Program-made: the position numbers and the translations under genes
Assembly (NCBI GenBank): GCA_009760855.2
Contig: WPIO01000005.1
Location: 1,644,001-1,708,000 of the forward strand
From: Cristatella mucedo
Lineage: Eukaryota > Bryozoa > Phylactolaemata > Cristatellidae
DNA length: 64,000 bases
Direction: 5' to 3'
The notes under the pieces: generated by a model
The model's input: the letters and a program-made list of their open reading frames with translations, nothing else
The model's database searches: none
What the model was told of the DNA's origin: nothing
Part shown: positions 34,241 through 46,554 of the stretch, in pieces
How the letters are laid out: each line of letters begins with the position of its first letter
How positions within the stretch are numbered: position 1 is the stretch's first letter

Positions 34241-35452
34241 AGGTTGTGCTGACCAATTAAATCGGCATGAAAGATTGTACACATTGCGAAAAGAATTGGA
34301 CTTATGACAAATTTCGCTATTCCATTTACAAGTTCTCACCGAAAGTTTGTTGGCAGTTGTTGGTGGCGGTCTGAAACCTCCCACTAGTATCGGTGTTCGC
34401 TCTGCAAGACCTCAGCTATGGGGTTGAGTCATGCAGTGAGCTACGTTTATTTCCCTCTACAGCTCAAATGGCAATTATAATACTCGATAAATGAAGCTGT
34501 AATATCAGCTAGCCTTTAATTTTCTAGATGTCTTAGGTTCTGAACCTGAGCCCTCTGGGCCCGAAGACCGGCTGCTTACATCTGGCACAAGGTACCCAAA
34601 TAATGCATGCTGTATCGTGAGGTGCTTAGGAGTAAAATACCAGGACCAGTATTTTGAATTTTATAAGATCGTGAGAAGGACTAATATTATTGCTACAGCA
34701 TCTTGAAGAAACACAGGGGAATCCTCGCGCAGACACATAAGCTCAGTAGCAGAAGATGGCCCGACACGTGCATACGTGCACGCTCTCGCACACACACAAG
34801 CGCTTGTTCACTGAACACGTACATTCGTAATAGCCCGACCGAGGAGTTGCTTCTTTAAACCAGTGGCTTTTTCTGTGTCATCAGTGTAAATCTATTGACC
34901 GGACGTCCGATAACCTGCGATAGCAACCAGATTTTTTTCAATGTTTTTTCCAGCTAAAGCACACAGCTGGTTTGGAAAAATCCAATCCAATTTCAATATC
35001 AGTTGTGTTGCGCTTTTTCTAAACCGTGTGGCTATACCGAGGTCATCCATTCGCCTGCGAAAAGTGTGCTCCGTCAGTCCTCACATGCGACCGGCTGCGC
35101 GTCGCTCCCCCCGCAATACCAGAGCACTGTCGTCCAAGGTACGACAGTGCGCTGCATAGCAGACGAACCGGCGCGTCGTCTCGCCTCGCCCGAGAGTTCG
35201 TTCCCAGGGTGCCCTGCGAACAGCGTACGAGAGGGAAGCGTGGAATAACGCGGGCACTTAATGAAAGTAACGCGACAGCGGGCGTATGTTGCTTTCCGGT
35301 AGCCAGACGCTGCGTTTGGCTACGCCAGGACTTCACCGGTGGTCAGGATGAGCGAGTGCTTAGCGATGGAGACAGAGGCGGCGAGGCTTGAAGGATGAAT
35401 GCAGTAATGCGCTTTCAGAATTGCACGACGACGACGTTCCTTCGCTTTGCAG
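34241..35452. other. GPCR-3 intron, 3' part
   Basis: Unique DNA, ending in the acceptor CTTTGCAG (35445-35452), nearly the same as at the GPCR-2 exon 2 acceptor. ORFs near 34941-35391 have no domain. Confidence 0.45.
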
Positions 35453-36214
35453 GTTGACGTGCGAGATATATCTCCAGTAGCATGCAAGATGCAGCGTTTT
35501 TTGCTCTACTTTGCCATGGATGCGTCTTCCACCATACTTGCCGCCATTTCCGCAGACAGATTCGTGGCAATATGGTTGCCTCATCAAAGGAAATCCTTTA
35601 CCTTACGCCGAGCTTCGCTCGTAGTCACTGGTCTAATGCTGGCTTCAATTCTTTTCAATCTGCACGTATTTTGGACTCGGGGTGAGGTCGTTTCTTACAA
35701 CCCGAAAAAAAATCTGACGGAAACCAATTTCTGCGGTTACCCGAAACCGCAGTACCAGGACTATTGGGATATGTACGATGGCTGGGTGGCTCTCACCTAC
35801 TTCTGCCTGCTTCCGTTTACCGCGATGGCGACGCTCAACTCGCTCATCGTCTTCAAGCTGCGCGCGCAACGGTTGCTACTCGGATCCGCTCTGTCCCGCG
35901 ACGACTTCCGGCTCACCGTCATGCTGCTGTGCACGTCGCTCATATTCCTGTGCATAACGTCGCCAGCATCCGTATTTAATACCATCGAGGTGACTTTCGA
36001 TCGGGAGACGAAAACCCGTCTGAAGGTGGTGGATGCCTATTCGACTATGCTGCTGTATCTCAACCATGCCGTCAACTTTTATTTGTACGTGCTCACTGGG
36101 CGGGGCTTCCGGCGCGACGTGAAAACGTCTCTCCGCGTAATCTTCAGTAGATCCTTGCTGCCAGCCACGCCAGGTGGATGTTCGCAGGAGCACCGGACGA
36201 CTTCCGCCTTGTAG
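35453..36214 (+). CDS. GPCR-3 exon 2 of 2 (TM3-TM7, C-tail)
   Basis: 253 codons plus TAG (36212-36214), entering in phase 0 with VDVRDISPVACK. It has the same landmarks as GPCR-2: TM3 Cys, DRF box, NLT sequon and FCGY in ECL2, LLCTSLIFLCITSPASVF in TM6, NHAVNFYLYVLTG in TM7, helix 8 FRRDV. The DNA similarity to 24434-25198 is patchy. TM3 is close, the segment from TM4 through TM5 has more than 50 differences in about 300 bp, and 35909-36053 (TM6 to early TM7) has one difference in 145 bp. A class A peptide-type receptor by family resemblance; ligand unknown. Confidence 0.9.
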   Translation, partial: VDVRDISPVACKMQRFLLYFAMDASSTILAAISADRFVAIWLPHQRKSFTLRRASLVVTGLMLASILFNLHVFWTRGEVVSYNPKKNLTETNFCGYPKPQYQDYWDMYDGWVALTYFCLLPFTAMATLNSLIVFKLRAQRLLLGSALSRDDFRLTVMLLCTSLIFLCITSPASVFNTIEVTFDRETKTRLKVVDAYSTMLLYLNHAVNFYLYVLTGRGFRRDVKTSLRVIFSRSLLPATPGGCSQEHRTTSAL

Positions 36215-37552
36215 CGGGCGTCTCTGTCGGCAACCGCCGACGGCCAAGCGAGTTGTTGCCAGGCTGCAGCCGCAACGCCGCGGCGTGCTGCTTAGCTCTG
36301 AGCAGGAGAGCCCCAAGCCACTCTGCAGCCCTCCCGCCCTCGACACCTCGAGTTCCGTGGACCGGCAGCTGCACTCAGTTGGGCGAGATTTGTTGAATCG
36401 TCTATTGCCTCCACTGGATCTCCTTTCAGTACGATGGCACGCAACAATTTTCTTCGTCTCGGTCGAAATGAGCTCGGACGGAAGCGGTGCGGGTGGTGCC
36501 AGAGCCTCGCTGCCGTGCGGGTCGCGGTCGCTTCGACCGGAGGAGGGGGCGGGGAGGGTGATCACTTCTGTTCTCTCGCTGCTATTTCCGGTGCGCTCGC
36601 TCTGACATCTTGAGCCGCCGCCCCTGCGGCACCGCGCGACATTTGTCGCTCGCCGACATCGGCTCGCGTTACGCTCGACGGCACCGAGTCCTAACGCGCG
36701 CCCGATCGCATCGCGACGCGACGATCGCATCGTGACGTGCGACCGCGAGGTGCCAGAATGGCGACGGAAGACTGAAGAGCGAACGACGCCACGAATGGCG
36801 AGCTAACTTTCGCCAGCTAGTTCTCAGCAGTCAACGGCGGAGAAAAACACATCGCTTAGCTAGAAGTCTAGACCGAGACGCATTTTCATCGGCTGCCCAG
36901 CCATGTTCTTGCGTCGCTACTTCTGAGCCAGTCGACGCCACCGCCGCGCTTCGTGGGCGTGGCGATGAGCGGCTTTCCCGTTTTAACGCCGACCCTGCAC
37001 GCACGCATCCTTTTTTATGGCCAGCGCCTAGCTCCGACCGACGCAGTATTAGCTCCCAGCCGATGGGATAGACCGAGGCGCGCACGACGGCTGCAGCTAG
37101 GGATGCCGAGGTGAACTGGCCCGCTGAAAACGATCGCAGGAGAGGCGCTCGTTCAAAACTGCCCACGCGTGTTCCGCGTTGCGCTTCGTCGCATCGCCTG
37201 CACAGCGCCCCTCGCTACCTACCATGCGGCCGATAAAAATATGCATCGGCCCGGTAGGCCTGTTTCTAGTGGTTTTTCGCTTCCGCTGGCTGCGTTCGGC
37301 TCACGTTAGCCATCCTGCGGTGCGCCAGCGGTAACGGATGGCACGATGGACGCGGCCAAGGAATTTTGTGCGACGGATGGGCTCTTGAAAATTGCACGCA
37401 ATGGCTGCTCCAAAAGCTGATGCATTCTGCAAAGTTGAAATTATCTTAATTCTCTTTAACTGTTTGGTGCCTTCCTCACACCTTTTTTCACTTCGTCCAG
37501 ATCATTAGCTCAGGTGTCAGAGTGAGCGCGAGCGCGCGAGGGAGACTGAGGG

Positions 37553-37555
<3 letters not shown>
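36215..37555. other. CpG-rich 3' flank of GPCR-3, no further gene recognised
   Basis: 36215-37230 is CpG-dense, like the blocks before each receptor, and includes a GATCGCATCGCGACGCGAC imperfect repeat near 36704-36735. It might be the promoter region of a fourth locus, but no receptor exon follows within the window. ORFs such as 36174-36605 show no domain. Confidence 0.45.
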
Positions 37556-38025
<470 letters not shown>

Positions 38026-39949
38026 GGCAGCACGGCAATCTAAAAGACCGTGGGCACACCATAATGCAGGTGCACCTCTGCTCTTTGCTAGCGCACATTC
38101 ACTCCAGAACGCGGACAGCTGAGCGCACAGACACGCACGAGGCGAGATTTGTTTTTGCGCCGCAGCCTCGCTCTCGTCCACTCGCGCAGCAACGCATTTC
38201 GCATCGCTCGCGATAGTTTTTCAACGCGAGCGATGCGAAGCTCCACCGCCGAGGATATTCCGGATATTGCAATGGACGTAAACAATTTGACTGTCATACT
38301 AAGAAAGTCCGGACGGCGACCTCGCTGGCCCGCGTCCCGCACAGCAAGGACGCTTGCTCTTGGCGCCATCGTAGCTTTTTATCGCCTCTCCGCCTCAAGA
38401 ACGGCTTCCGGAAGTGGCCAGCAGAGACCACAGCCAGCTAGCCATGAAGCTCAGGATTTGTAGGGGGGGGCGGTGACGAAATACTGACAGCAGCAATGAG
38501 CCGCCGAAAACCGCATGCGGCGCAAGCAGACAGACCGGCGAAACTTTCCCGGAAATGCACTGATTGCACTGACGGCATCGCCTCCACACAGGGTTCTGCT
38601 GGCTATTGCGCATGAGCGGCCGAGCTTCTCGGAGTCTGCCTTCGCGTTCCTGACGGAGAGGAGCGAAAGCAACCGGCCCAGCGGCTGCCCTGCGCGCTGA
38701 GCTGGCCGATAAACCGCGTTGCGTGCTAGACAGCACTAGCGCCCGGCTCAATAGACGATCGCACGTCATTCAACATCACTGCGCTAAGTATAGAGGAGCG
38801 ATTTAAAAAGAAGCGCAACGTCTGTATCTTACTTACTTCGCACTCATACAGCATTGTCGTACGAGTGACACGAGTTCTCCTAGATTCGCGCATTCATAAA
38901 TAAAATATAGGCTTTTATTAATCAATACGTTAAACCGTTACTGCTTATTCTCTCTAGTTGAATCCCTGCTGGACTAACGACCAGGTCAACATGGCTGAAC
39001 CTTTTCATTTCATGCTCTTTAATAAAGTAATTCAGCTACGAATGTCTAGTATCAGCAAGCGCTCTCAGCAACCGCTGCCAGGTCGTTGCTTTTTACCAGG
39101 GTATTGCTTTAAGTATTCTATTCGACGCACCGCCACCGCAGGCAGGAGTCGCAGTCGACCTATGCATACCTGCTAGCTGAAATTGTTTACGGCAGCGTGC
39201 GGATAAAATTGGACGTTTAGAGATCAGACGCCGTCTGCTGCTGGCGTGAAAGCGGGAAAGTTTCGACACGAGCGGAGCTGCTCTCCTAAACAGTTTTTTT
39301 CGGGCCCCACCCCGCTCTCAACCTCTCAGTCTTCGCGACCTCAAAACCCAACGATCTCGGTTTTCTCAGGCTCGACGTGCTCGACGCACGTGCCAAAACC
39401 AATTTGCGAAGCGCGCCTACCGAATGCGAGTACGTTCCAGTGGGTCCCTAGCTTTCTCGAGGCTTAATGACTTACGCTCAGTCTAGGCGGGGCTGCGTCA
39501 AAAAAGGGTACTTTTTCTACACTCCTCTGCACGACTAATAGACCTGTTGTGCAACAGCAGTGGCTCCGGAAGCGGCGGATGTTGTGAAGTCTCGCGGAGA
39601 CACATCACGGACGTGAGCGGTGAACGAGACTCGATCTATTTATTCCCACAGCAGGTACATTTACTAGCTGGCTGACTCATCGCAGATAGGGGGTTGCATC
39701 TGCGGTGGGCCACGTGCTTACATCAAAGGCTGCAGACGCTGCACCCAGTCAATTGCCCAACCATCTGTTGCAGATGGGGCATACTTCAATGGCCGACGCT
39801 GCAGCACTAATTACAATAGCAGGAGCAGCAGGCTCGCACGACAGACCGCCGCTAGATTTAGCTCTAATTGCGATACGTTCCCGTTACGTTTCCCGCTCGC
39901 TGAAGGACTTGCAGCGGCTTCCGGTTGAATGGCGAACGAGTCAGAGGGG
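38026..39949. other. Intergenic DNA, GC-rich first half, no gene recognised
   Basis: Opposed overlapping ORFs at 38088-38769 in CpG-rich DNA and a few short ORFs to 39467. None shows a domain, and no splice-supported gene model could be built. Confidence 0.45.
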
Positions 39950-42820
39950 TTCGACGAATTGCGGCAATCCACCGCAATCCACTCTATTTAGGCTAGCAAC
40001 GACAAGACGTAACCGTTTCAGAGCTCAAATTATTTGCTGATATTGTAGTACACATTCGAGTTTATCTGTCCACAAAATTTCATGTCGTTGCGCGCACGCG
40101 CACCTATGCAAATGAGCTTTGACGCCGGACGCCGGTACCGCAATCCACCGCAACCCATTCTAGTTCTCGTCAAATCCACCCCAAATCTGTTGCAAACAGC
40201 TCCAAAAAGTCTGGAATATAAAATTACTCTACATGCACAGTATACCCAGAAAACTTTGCGCGATTCCGCTCACGCGTTCTCACGAAGTCCACTGAAATAA
40301 GATTGCAGTGGCCCAGGCGAATACCGCAATCCGGTGCATTCCACCATGCAACGAAAGAAATCCTGATCGAAAAGCTTCTTTTTTGATTGCATATGACAGC
40401 ACACTCTGCGACAATTTTATTTAAAAAAAAATTCACTTGCATTGGCACTGCCGTTCTCGTGCCATTCGCTGCAATCGACTGCAGTAGCCCGGGCCAATAC
40501 CGCAAACCACTTCAATCCACAGAATCCACCGCATAAAAAATAGAAATACATTGCGCCGAGCTCCAGTTTTTATTGCATAATAAAGTGCACCGTGCTGTGT
40601 GCACAACCACGTAAAATAAGAAAAATTGTGCAACCTCGCACTGTGGCAACGGGCGGCAATCGCCTGAAATGACCTGGAAAACTACCGCAATCCACTCTAT
40701 TCCACTGCAAATCATCCTCAAATCACCATCGCGAAGCTCTAATTGACATTGTATATAGGACTACACTCAGTTCAAAGTGCATCCACTAAATGTCGCTCCA
40801 TTGTGCTCACCGTTCTCATGCAATGAATTGCAATCGACTGCAACGACCCGGTCCAATACGGCAATCCACATCAATCCGCCGAAATCCGCTGCAATCTGCT
40901 ACACAGCGACCAGAACGCGTACACTAGAAGCTCTAATTATGATTGCACGCTTCTCTACTCTTCGGTTTATGTGTACTCGCACCTTCACTGTAGTTGCCTC
41001 GGCCATTCTGCAGCAATGCACTGCAATCGACTGCAACTGCCTGGGCCAGTACGCCAATGTACCGAACCCGCCGAAAAAAGACCAGAATACGTACACTTTA
41101 AGCTCAAATTGTGATTGCACGTTGCTCTAATTTTTTATTATTGTGTAATCCCACAATTTAACTACAATCGCCTCGATCACTCGGCAGCAATGCACTGCAA
41201 TTGACTGCAATGGCCCGGGCCAATAACTCAATTTGCTGCAATCTGATTCAAAATGCCCTGAAATCGGTTTCGCAATGCTTCAATTTGTAATGCGTGTTAC
41301 AAAGCACACTGGTTAAAGTCAACCACATCATTTTAAGCAATTGCGCTTCTACAATATCGGGCAATGCATTGCAATCTACGGCAACGGCTCGGCTCGAAGC
41401 AGCAATCCACTACAATCCATGGCAAGTTGACACTAATTTGGCTGCACAAAGTGCCGATTGTCATCGCATTTCACATTTCTCTTTGTGCTAAAAGTAAAAT
41501 AGTAGGAATTTCAAGCTATTTTGCAAGTTAATTGTCAACAATACACGGCAATTGACAGCAATTGCAGGGACCAATACCGAAATCCTTGGCAAATTGACGA
41601 GAAATCGGCTGCACCAAGCTCCAATTCTCATTCCACGTAACATCTCTCTGCGTGCACACATACTTTAAACCAGCTCTGACCGTTCAATCTTGGGCAATGC
41701 ATGGCAGCTGACGGTAATGGCCCGGGCAAATACGGCAATCCATTATGGTCCATCGCAAATCACTGAAAAGTGACTGGGCCAAGATCAAATATATCTTACC
41801 TGTCACAGCCCACTGTGTTGAAAGTGCAATCAAATTCTTTCAATCAATCGCGCACGTACAATCGTGAGCAATGAACGGCAACCGACAGCAACGTCCCGGG
41901 CAAAAAACCCCAATTCTCGGCGAATTGAAGAGAAATTGGCATCGCGAAAGCCTCAATTGTCGTTACATATAACATCCCGCTGTGTCAAAGTAAAACCGTG
42001 GAACTTTCAAGATGCCTTTATTGGTAACTGTCAGCAATGCACGGCAATCAATAACAATGGTTGGGGCCAATAGAGAAATCCGTGGAAAATTGACAAGATT
42101 GGCTGCAATAAACTGCAACTCTCATTCCACGTAACATGCACCCGTGTGCGTGCATAGTTTTCATCCGTTGTGCGCTTTCAATCAACGGCAATGCACGGCA
42201 ATCGACGGCAATGGCCCGGGGAAATACGCCAATCCATAACGGACACTTAAAAATGCACCGACAGTTGCTGAGAGAAGCTCCAACCTTTCTTGCGTTTTGC
42301 ACTATACTGCATTAAAAGTGCTGCCACATCCTTTTATGCAATCGACAAAGCCACAATCGAGGGCAATGCATGGCAGTCGAAGGCAATGGCCGGTTCTCTG
42401 CAGCAATTTGTTTCAAATTTGCTTGAAAATGGCTGTTTGAATTTGTAATTATCCTACTACATAACGCTAACTGTGGGCGCACATGCTGTTCTTTTTCGCG
42501 TTCAACCATGCATTTCGCGTTCAACCTTGGGCAATCCATGGCAATCGACGGCAGTTTCCCGAGACAATACAGCAATCTATGATTGTTTGCTACAATTACA
42601 AAATCTTGAACGTACATGCGAGGGCAATGCACGACAACGGCCTGGGAAAATTCGGAAATCTATAATGGTCCATTAAAAATAGACTGGACACTGCTGGGCG
42701 ACGCTCCAATTTATATTTCTTGTTCGTGTACAATCTAGATTTGGTGCACGTGGAAATTCCATCGATACGGCCAGCTCTCGGTCACTGCATTGCAATTAAC
42801 GGCAAAGGCCCGAATCGAAC
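39950..42820. repeat. Diverged satellite of about 175-bp units, some 16 copies
   Basis: A core of the type GCAATCGACTGCAATGGCCC followed by GGGCCAATACCGCAATCCAC recurs with centres near 40128, 40311, 40487, 40671, 40846, 41039, 41213, 41388, 41564, 41719, 41895, 42063, 42213, 42389, 42559, 42640 and 42810. Spacing is mostly 168-184 bp; 42559 to 42640 is a half-step. Each unit also has a GCTCCAATT...ATTGCACG...TGTGTGC segment and a GGGCAATGCA approach to the next core. Within the core, GCAATCnAC repeats in 10-bp steps. Units differ from one another considerably. No ORF is conserved across units. Confidence 0.85.
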
Positions 42821-43854
42821 CCGAATCAGAGTTGGCGGGCAGCAGTGGCGGGGGGGGTGGGCTTTAGTGACCCCGTCTCCCCCGACTCCAGAAGGCTACC
42901 CGAAAATGACGCATGGTCGCAGGTGCTCCGCCGATCGGGTGCGCTTTAGCTCGTTCCTTGAAGCCCCCCTGCGGCCCCTCGCGGATGGCTACCGGGCTTT
43001 CGGTAAGGAAAGAACGGGCTTCGGGCGAAGAGGTTCGAGCCGCTCAGCCGAGAGGCGCGCGCTTTTGGCGCGAACTTTCAAGGCGGTTGACCCACGGGAG
43101 GTTGCCAGCTTTTCACCTGTAGACTGAAGCGTACCGGCGAACATTTGCACGCGAATTTCAAGAGAGTGTCAAATAAAGACGCATCTGCTCTGCTTAGCTT
43201 TCCCGTCACCCTAGTGAACCTATCTTGTTTTGTGTTCCAAGTACGATTTCCGCAAGGAAACCGTGCTAAACCAAGTGCATGCTACTGGCCGGAGGTCTTA
43301 CTAACCGGCGGCCATAAGTGTAGTCATATTTTCTTTAGCATTCTGGCATAAGCGTGATGCGTTTTTTGCTTCTATTTGCTTGATACCGTGCATTTCCCAA
43401 AAAACCCACGGGTATTGATTCTCTTGTAACGAGTTTTAAAGTACGTGGGTAGAGATAGCGTTATCTCAGGGCACTAATCAACTGAACTACTATCATAATT
43501 ATCATAATTATTATCATCATAAAAAAGCACACATAAGCCTAACGCTGAACAAGGCTCAGCCGCAATGACACATCTACTAGTAGACCATTGCTAACAGATA
43601 GCGATAGCATTGAAAGAGTAGCTTCCTCAGCTCGGACTCGTTTAGCCGATTTGAGCAAAACGCTCGGCGACGACAAGCTGACTACATAGCTTTGACCTCG
43701 GCCAGCCATTCCTCGCCTAGTTCTCCTTAATGGAGCAGGCACGTTGTCTGTTCGTGAAAAATTGCGCGAAAATTCAATATCGAAATTAAAATCCAAAGAT
43801 TTACCCGTACAGATGCGCAAAGCTCACTTGCAGAGAGTTTAAGCCAAAAATCCC
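42821..43854. other. Unassigned DNA
   Basis: 42850-43130 is GC-rich with two overlapping ORFs without domains. The remainder is AT-rich unique DNA, including ATCATAATTATTATC-type repeats near 43490-43520. Confidence 0.45.
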
Positions 43855-43924
43855 TTGCTAAGACTTGCTAAGACTTGCTAAGACTTGCTAAGACTTGCTA
43901 AGACTTGCTAAGACTTGCTAAGAC
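43855..43924. repeat. 10-bp tandem repeat (AGACTTGCTA)n
   Basis: Six perfect units plus partial flanking units, followed by degraded GCTAAGACTG / GCTAAGACAG forms to about 43955. It shares the TAAGACTT core with the cluster at 3336-3430, which has the opposite orientation. Confidence 0.95.
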
Positions 43925-43955
43925 CTTAAGCTAAGACTGCTTGAGCTAAGACAGT

Positions 43956-44274
43956 GACTTGTTCCTGATATCCGACTCTTCATTGTTATTCTTTTCACTG
44001 CGATGTAATCTCAAGCGTTTAAATACGTCATAAAATTAAGCATCGATCGTAAACGTGTCCATCACTGTCTCATAATTGATTGCTAAATGTTCAATTTCAA
44101 CTTGGAGCGCACGTTTTAGCAAGATAAGGAAATTAGGAAACGATCTCCGCTAACATGTTTGCCATGACTCATCGTAGCAGAGCCGTTACATCAGTATCAA
44201 TACAAGGATTATCGCATAGGGAAACCGTGACGTTGGCAAATTTTGTTTATGGACGGGCTCGCATTCAAAATAAT
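43956..44274. other. Unassigned AT-rich DNA
   Basis: Nothing recognised between the 10-bp array and the MITE-like element. Confidence 0.4.
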
Positions 44275-44725
44275 ATACCGTATTTTATCATGTATAAGCC
44301 CCTCGGTTTATAACCCCCCCACCAATTTTTAGCTAATTACAATCTTTTTTATCAATAACTGAATGAACTGAACTATATCAAGGCTAAAAATAATCACTCA
44401 TGTCACTTTCACTATCCCCTGCATCAGGAATGGTGATGATACCATCTACATTGTCCTCCTTCATATCTCAGGCTTGGAATTAGGTGGAAACTTCGTTATC
44501 GTCATTATCGTCGCCACATTCTTCCTAGACTGCGCCATCTTCAGTTCCACTCATTGCATTTGAAATGCCACAAATGCATTCAAATACCGGAAATTCAATC
44601 AAAGCAGTACTACTCTATTTGGCACAATGTTGAAGAAAAAAGTGAGCTATCAAATATAAACCCCCCCATTGTTCATTATCTGGCCCGCAAATTTTGAAAA
44701 AAGTATACAACCTAAAATGCGGTAT
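44275..44725. mobile_element. Candidate non-autonomous DNA transposon (MITE-like)
   Basis: The left end ATACCGTATTTTATCATGTA and the right end, read as its complement ATACCGCATTTTAGGTTGTA, form imperfect terminal inverted repeats of about 22 bp. Each is followed inward by a TATAA/ATAAA plus poly-C motif (TATAACCCCCCC; ATAAACCCCCCC). TA dinucleotides flank the CCG...CGG ends. No transposase lies inside the 450 bp. Confidence 0.65.
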
Positions 44726-45329
44726 GTGGGTGAGGCAAAACGGAGCTATCGTAACGGTGCCCCGTAGGCGTGCAAGGAAAGGTCAATTTCCGCAGGTGAT
44801 TATTATTTTTAAGAGATGTAATACTACTAGAGGTTCTAAATAGGAAACAATGTTAAGACGTTTCTGCATGGGCATGCCGATGCACTTTGCTAGTGAGAGA
44901 TGTAAATTCCCGTTTCAGTTGAGGTCTAACAAGTCAATTGACTACGGCGCGTGAACGTTTCGGTGCTTTAAGTAAACCAAATTGGAGTTTCAATATATAC
45001 AGTGGCCAAAGAACCCATGTGTGCAGCTTCGCATAGTTGCATCAAGGCTGCAACTGCAAGTCGCTAGCCGTGATTCCAATATATTGGTACTAATAAGGCA
45101 TTCACAAAGCACCCATCCGGAGCTAAATCGCATTCTAGGCACTGTATATGTTTTAAAGCACATGTAGATATATTTCAAAGATAAAACTGTTACAACCAGG
45201 CACAGTAGGCTGCTACCTCGTCATTTCAAGATTTAATGTCGAGCTTCGTACGCAACTAAAAGGCCCGAATAAATGACACCATCTTTCAGGCTCAACCCTC
45301 AAAAATAAATCAGTTAATGCGAAACTCAG
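44726..45329. other. Unassigned DNA
   Basis: Two overlapping opposed ORFs at 44982-45178 without domain. No family match. Confidence 0.4.
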
Positions 45330-45900
45330 CAGGTAGGCTCATCTGTCGCGAGCGTCGCAGCTGCCACATCACACCACTTCTCGCCGACCTGCACTGGCTC
45401 CCAATCAAGAAGCGCACACACTTCAAGGTGCTGTCATTTACTTTTAGGTCCCTCCATTCTCTGGCTCCGGTCTACCTATGAGAACTACTTCCCCATCAAG
45501 CGAAGGATCGTAAAGCCAATTTCTGATTCGAATCGTGTAGCCGTACCTCGTACGAGCCACAAAACCATTGGAGACCAGGCCTTTAGTTTGCAGGCTGCCA
45601 AAGCCTGGAACTCACTACCGACGCACGTCACAACGTCCCCCTGAACATGACGACATTTAAAAGGAATCTTTAAACGCACCTTTTTATTACAGCATTTGGT
45701 GGGTCTTTGTGGTCTGTCTTTCGTGTACACGTACCTGCTGATGCTTGCTGACGCTTGCTGCTCGGTGTGCCTGCTGCTTGCGGATGTAACCACCAAATAT
45801 TTGATAATGTTTTATATGCAGCATCTGTAGATTGCCTAGAGAGAGATTCGGTTCTCTGAGGGCACTACGCAAACGCATTACTCTTATTAGTGCTATTATA
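45330..45900 (+). mobile_element. LINE-B 5'-truncated copy
   Basis: The plus strand carries the RLICRERRSCHITPLL-like region, CTGCACTGGCTCCCAATCAA, the FRSLHSLAPVYL segment and the 3' UTR to the terminal TGCCTAGAGAGAGATTCGGT and GAGGGCACTACGC with a short CTTATTAG end. It contains stops and no RT. Confidence 0.82.
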
Positions 45901-46554
45901 AATTCGCAGCCAAAGAGACTAGAAAGAGGCGACTGATACGGGTCGTCAGCAACTATCAAATACTTCCAACACCAAATGTTTCAAACGTGTGTGCGGCTTT
46001 CACGTTCTGAAAGAAATAGGCATCAAAAACAGTTCTCGCAGTTCGGTGCTAGTTTTAGCCGATAGCAGACGACTACTGGTGATACGTGAACCTTGCGGCA
46101 CGGCCGCTAGCGACTTTTAGGTGGTGCTTTAATAATACACGTAGTTATGGCGATAGTAGCAGGATCGTGGCAGCTACGAAGAGCGCTCATACCTTAACAT
46201 AAAAGTCCGTAATCAAAACATAAACAAGTTCATTTGACAGAAACTGGGGGTACGGAGGGGGAGTTACTACAGGCGTCCAACGACGGCCAAGATGTACACC
46301 GAGAGATCCATGGCCTAGAGCTCAAATGCCGACTGTCTATCTCAGAGCTCATCGGATTTTATGCGGCCTCGGCCATATACTCTCCCATAATCTGTCCCTA
46401 GCTTTACAATTCAGTAACCACGAATGAATGTTATTAGTCATAATCCGACTGGCCTAGCCAACCTCACGCCAGGAAGATTCAGCACGATTAGCGTTCCCAC
46501 AAATGTGGCCACACAGGAGAAACTCACCAGGACAAAGCAAATGCTGTGAGGAAC
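45901..46554. other. Unassigned DNA
   Basis: No gene or family match seen. Confidence 0.4.

Noticed and set aside
39950-42820. Repeat-spacer pattern reminiscent of a CRISPR array
   Set aside because: Arms are homologous between units and not unique spacers, cores vary, and the context is a metazoan genome. A satellite explains it.
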